Shown: positions 62,598 through 64,000 of the stretch, one piece after another
How the letters are laid out: every line of letters begins with the position of its first letter
Position numbering within the stretch: the stretch's first letter is position 1
Program-made: the position numbers and the translations under genes
The notes under the pieces: generated by a model
What the model was told of the DNA's origin: nothing
Seen by the model: the letters and a program-made list of their open reading frames with translations, nothing else
Database searches by the model: none
Source of the DNA: Candidatus Aquabacterium excrementipullorum
GTDB lineage: Bacteria; Pseudomonadota; Gammaproteobacteria; Burkholderiales; Burkholderiaceae_C
Direction: 5' to 3'
NCBI GenBank assembly: GCA_019112875.1
Contig: DXIO01000086.1
Coordinates: forward strand, 22,335 to 86,334
DNA length: 64,000 bases

Positions 62598-63104
62598 TTA
62601 CTTGGACCAGGTCTTCTTGATCGGGTCGTAGGTCCATTTGGCGGCCTGTTCGGCCGAGGTGGGCCACAGCTGGGCCAGCTCGTCATTGCGCAGGATCCAC
62701 ACGTCCATCAGCAGGCCGTAGGAATCGATCGTGTAGTTGACCTTGAGCTTCTTGCCGACCAGCACGTTCCACATCACCAGCAGGTTGTTCTCGGCACGGA
62801 TGCGGGCGCCGGGGGCCAGCCGCGCATTGGTCTTGCCATTGAGCACGACATTGGGCGGCTGGCTGAACAGCACTTCACCGCGCAGCGAGGTGGGCGGCAG
62901 CACGCGCGAGAGCTGCAGAGGCACGACCAGGTTCGGATCGACCGGTGGCGGTGGCGGCGGTGCGCTGGCACGGGAGGCAGGGGTGCTGGCCGCGTTCTGC
63001 GCGATGGCCGGGACCGTGCCCAGCGCGAGGGCCAATGTGGCCATGGTGAACACGGCTGAACCGGCCCGGGGCAGTGCCAGGGCCGGCAGGAAACAGCGGG
63101 GCAT
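62598..63104 (-). CDS. Exported protein of unknown function, upstream of miaB
   Basis: A 168-residue protein with a signal peptide (about 1-36, cleavage near AIA-QN), a polyproline stretch ([10 protein letters not shown]), and a conserved C-terminal part ([19 protein letters not shown] to [15 protein letters not shown]) typical of a small Burkholderiales periplasmic family. The C-terminal residues [10 protein letters not shown] are basic. It is tightly linked to miaB. Function is not known. Confidence 0.7.
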   Translation of the reverse strand: MPRCFLPALALPRAGSAVFTMATLALALGTVPAIAQNAASTPASRASAPPPPPPVDPNLVVPLQLSRVLPPTSLRGEVLFSQPPNVVLNGKTNARLAPGARIRAENNLLVMWNVLVGKKLKVNYTIDSYGLLMDVWILRNDELAQLWPTSAEQAAKWTYDPIKKTWSK

Positions 63105-63186
63105 GGTGTAGATCCAGGGGCTGTGAAAGGGGCAATTTTACCCGGGCCCCAGGATCCCATCAAGCCAGGTGCTGGCGAGAGCAGGT

Positions 63187-63215
63187 GGCGCCAGACCGGC
63201 GGCCGGCCTGGCGCC
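63187..63215. terminator. 29-base near-perfect palindrome after the outer membrane protein gene
   Basis: GGCGCCAGACCGGC-G-GCCGGCCTGGCGCC has one mismatch. It follows the outer-membrane gene stop (63234) by 18 bases on the minus strand and lies before the next gene. It could act as a transcription terminator without a T tract, or as a stabilising 3' hairpin. Confidence 0.5.
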
Positions 63216-63233
63216 CTCTCGGCCAAGCGGGGA

Positions 63234-63821
63234 TCAGAACTTGAAAACCACGCCCAGCGAGTACTGGTCCACATTGCTGCGCACGCTGTCCAGGCCCACG
63301 CGGTAACGCTCCCACTCGCCGCGCAGGGCGGTATTGGGGCTGAAGTCGTACTGCAGACCGGCACCGACCTTCAGGCCCGTGTCGTGGTCCTTCACGGTGA
63401 GGCCGCTGCCCGAGATCTTGGCCTCGGTGTCGACCACGCCGATGCGGCCCAGGGCGGACCACTGCGGCGCCAGCGGCACCAGGCCAACGGCGTCCAGGTA
63501 CAGGCCGCGCGCCTTCACATCGCCCGAGGGGGCCTCGAACTTGCCCAGGCCGGTGTAGCCCAACTCCAGCGCGAAGTTCGGATTGAACTGGTAGCCGCCG
63601 TAGAACTTGTAGCCGGTGTCGCTGCGGTCGGTGTCGGTGCCCAGCGGGCTGTCGTCCTTGAGGTGTGATTGGCCCACATTGCCCCCGATGTAGTAGCCCG
63701 GCGTGCTGGCGAGCTGGGCGTGTGCCGTGCCGCCTGCCGCGAGGGTGGCCGTGATGGCGGCGGCCAGGGTGCCCAGGGCGCGCTTGAGGTTCAGGGATGT
63801 CGAGGTGTTGTTGATGGTCAT
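63234..63821 (-). CDS. Outer-membrane beta-barrel protein, OmpA-like/opacity-type
   Basis: A 195-residue protein with signal peptide (about 1-36, cleavage AHA-QL) and a small barrel of about eight strands. GYYIGGNVGQSH at the start, YQFNPNFALELGYTGLG in the middle and the final SLGVVFKF with C-terminal Phe are characteristic. No OmpA C-terminal peptidoglycan domain is present. The role may be adhesion or envelope stability; no substrate or partner can be read from the sequence. Confidence 0.85.
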   Translation of the reverse strand: MTINNTSTSLNLKRALGTLAAAITATLAAGGTAHAQLASTPGYYIGGNVGQSHLKDDSPLGTDTDRSDTGYKFYGGYQFNPNFALELGYTGLGKFEAPSGDVKARGLYLDAVGLVPLAPQWSALGRIGVVDTEAKISGSGLTVKDHDTGLKVGAGLQYDFSPNTALRGEWERYRVGLDSVRSNVDQYSLGVVFKF

Positions 63822-63983
63822 TGCATGACTCCTTTCGTGAGTGCGGATTCAGTGTTGCCCCGGTGTGTCAAGGGGGTGTCATGCACGCGTAAAGCTGTGT
63901 GGGAAAGGGTGTCGTTTTGTGCAAAGATCCAGCCTGTCATAACGAGCCCTGAACAAACAGGGCAATCAAGGGAAGGAGCAGGC

Positions 63984-64000
63984 ATGGCCCTGATGGATTT
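63984..64000 (+). CDS. Start of a gene cut by the window end
   Basis: ATG 63984 with GAAGGAG eight bases upstream, reading MALMD before the window ends. An inverted repeat GCCCTG-N6-CAGGGC (63946-63963) lies in its leader. Nothing can be said about its product. Confidence 0.55.

Overview
The window is GC-rich, densely packed bacterial chromosome that looks like a Burkholderiales betaproteobacterium of the Aquabacterium/Rubrivivax/Leptothrix type. The evidence is the high GC, many ATGA start/stop overlaps, a long-form IF-1, a PEP-CTERM sorting tail, a Tat-exported steroid-oxidase-like enzyme and several acyl-CoA operons. I see no rRNA, tRNA, CRISPR array, insertion sequence or prophage. All family assignments come from reading the translations; no database search was run.

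Layout. 1-3655 (-): a three-subunit molybdenum hydroxylase of the PaoABC/YagTSR type, large subunit cut by the window edge. 4067-8267: a secreted lipase, a DUF2185 protein, a cholesterol-oxidase-like GMC enzyme, and a PEP-CTERM protein whose sorting tail lies behind an in-frame amber codon. 8262-11014: an SDR/methyltransferase pair divergent from a TetR gene that is followed by an NTF2-like gene remnant and a small membrane protein. 11152-20740: PiT phosphate transporter, ZntB-like CorA protein, Baeyer-Villiger-type monooxygenase, infA, hybrid histidine kinase, alpha/beta hydrolase and SulP transporter. 20745-31472: a membrane-anchored toroid-like protein, SDR, MltB, a divergent FtsH-like protease, a 611-residue coiled-coil protein of unknown function, an acyltransferase, an AraC regulator and an SRPBCC protein. 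31610-36511: a Ser/Gly/Pro-rich exported protein, a second secreted lipase, a tandem pair of diguanylate cyclases and an alpha/beta hydrolase.

36677-46007 is a catabolic cluster on the minus strand: acyl-CoA dehydrogenase, SDR, acyl-CoA carboxylase beta, acyl-CoA dehydrogenase, enoyl-CoA hydratase, biotin-containing carboxylase alpha and a beta-keto acid cleavage enzyme. SDR-beta-dehydrogenase-hydratase-alpha is the atuBCDEF order for acyclic terpenes (and resembles the liu leucine order). A divergent MerR regulator sits at its head. The same 16-bp palindrome, TTGACGTTAACGTCAA, overlaps the -35 box of both promoters of this cluster. 46038-49543 holds a GumN-like protein, a TetR gene and a chemoreceptor. 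49632-57144 is a second acyl-CoA operon (dehydrogenase, thiolase, FadJ-like enzyme, AMACR-like racemase, PF10118 protein) divergent from its own TetR gene, with a shared GGWAAT-N4-ATTACC site at both promoters and a variant of the MerR palindrome at the TetR promoter. 57218-63821 has a second tandem pair of diguanylate cyclases related to the first, then sdaA, miaB, an exported protein and an outer-membrane barrel. A last gene starts at 63984.

Together the genes suggest an organism that takes up and oxidises lipids, branched or isoprenoid acids and perhaps sterols (two lipases, cholesterol-oxidase-like enzyme, BVMO, two beta-oxidation-type operons, racemase), with c-di-GMP control represented by four related cyclases.
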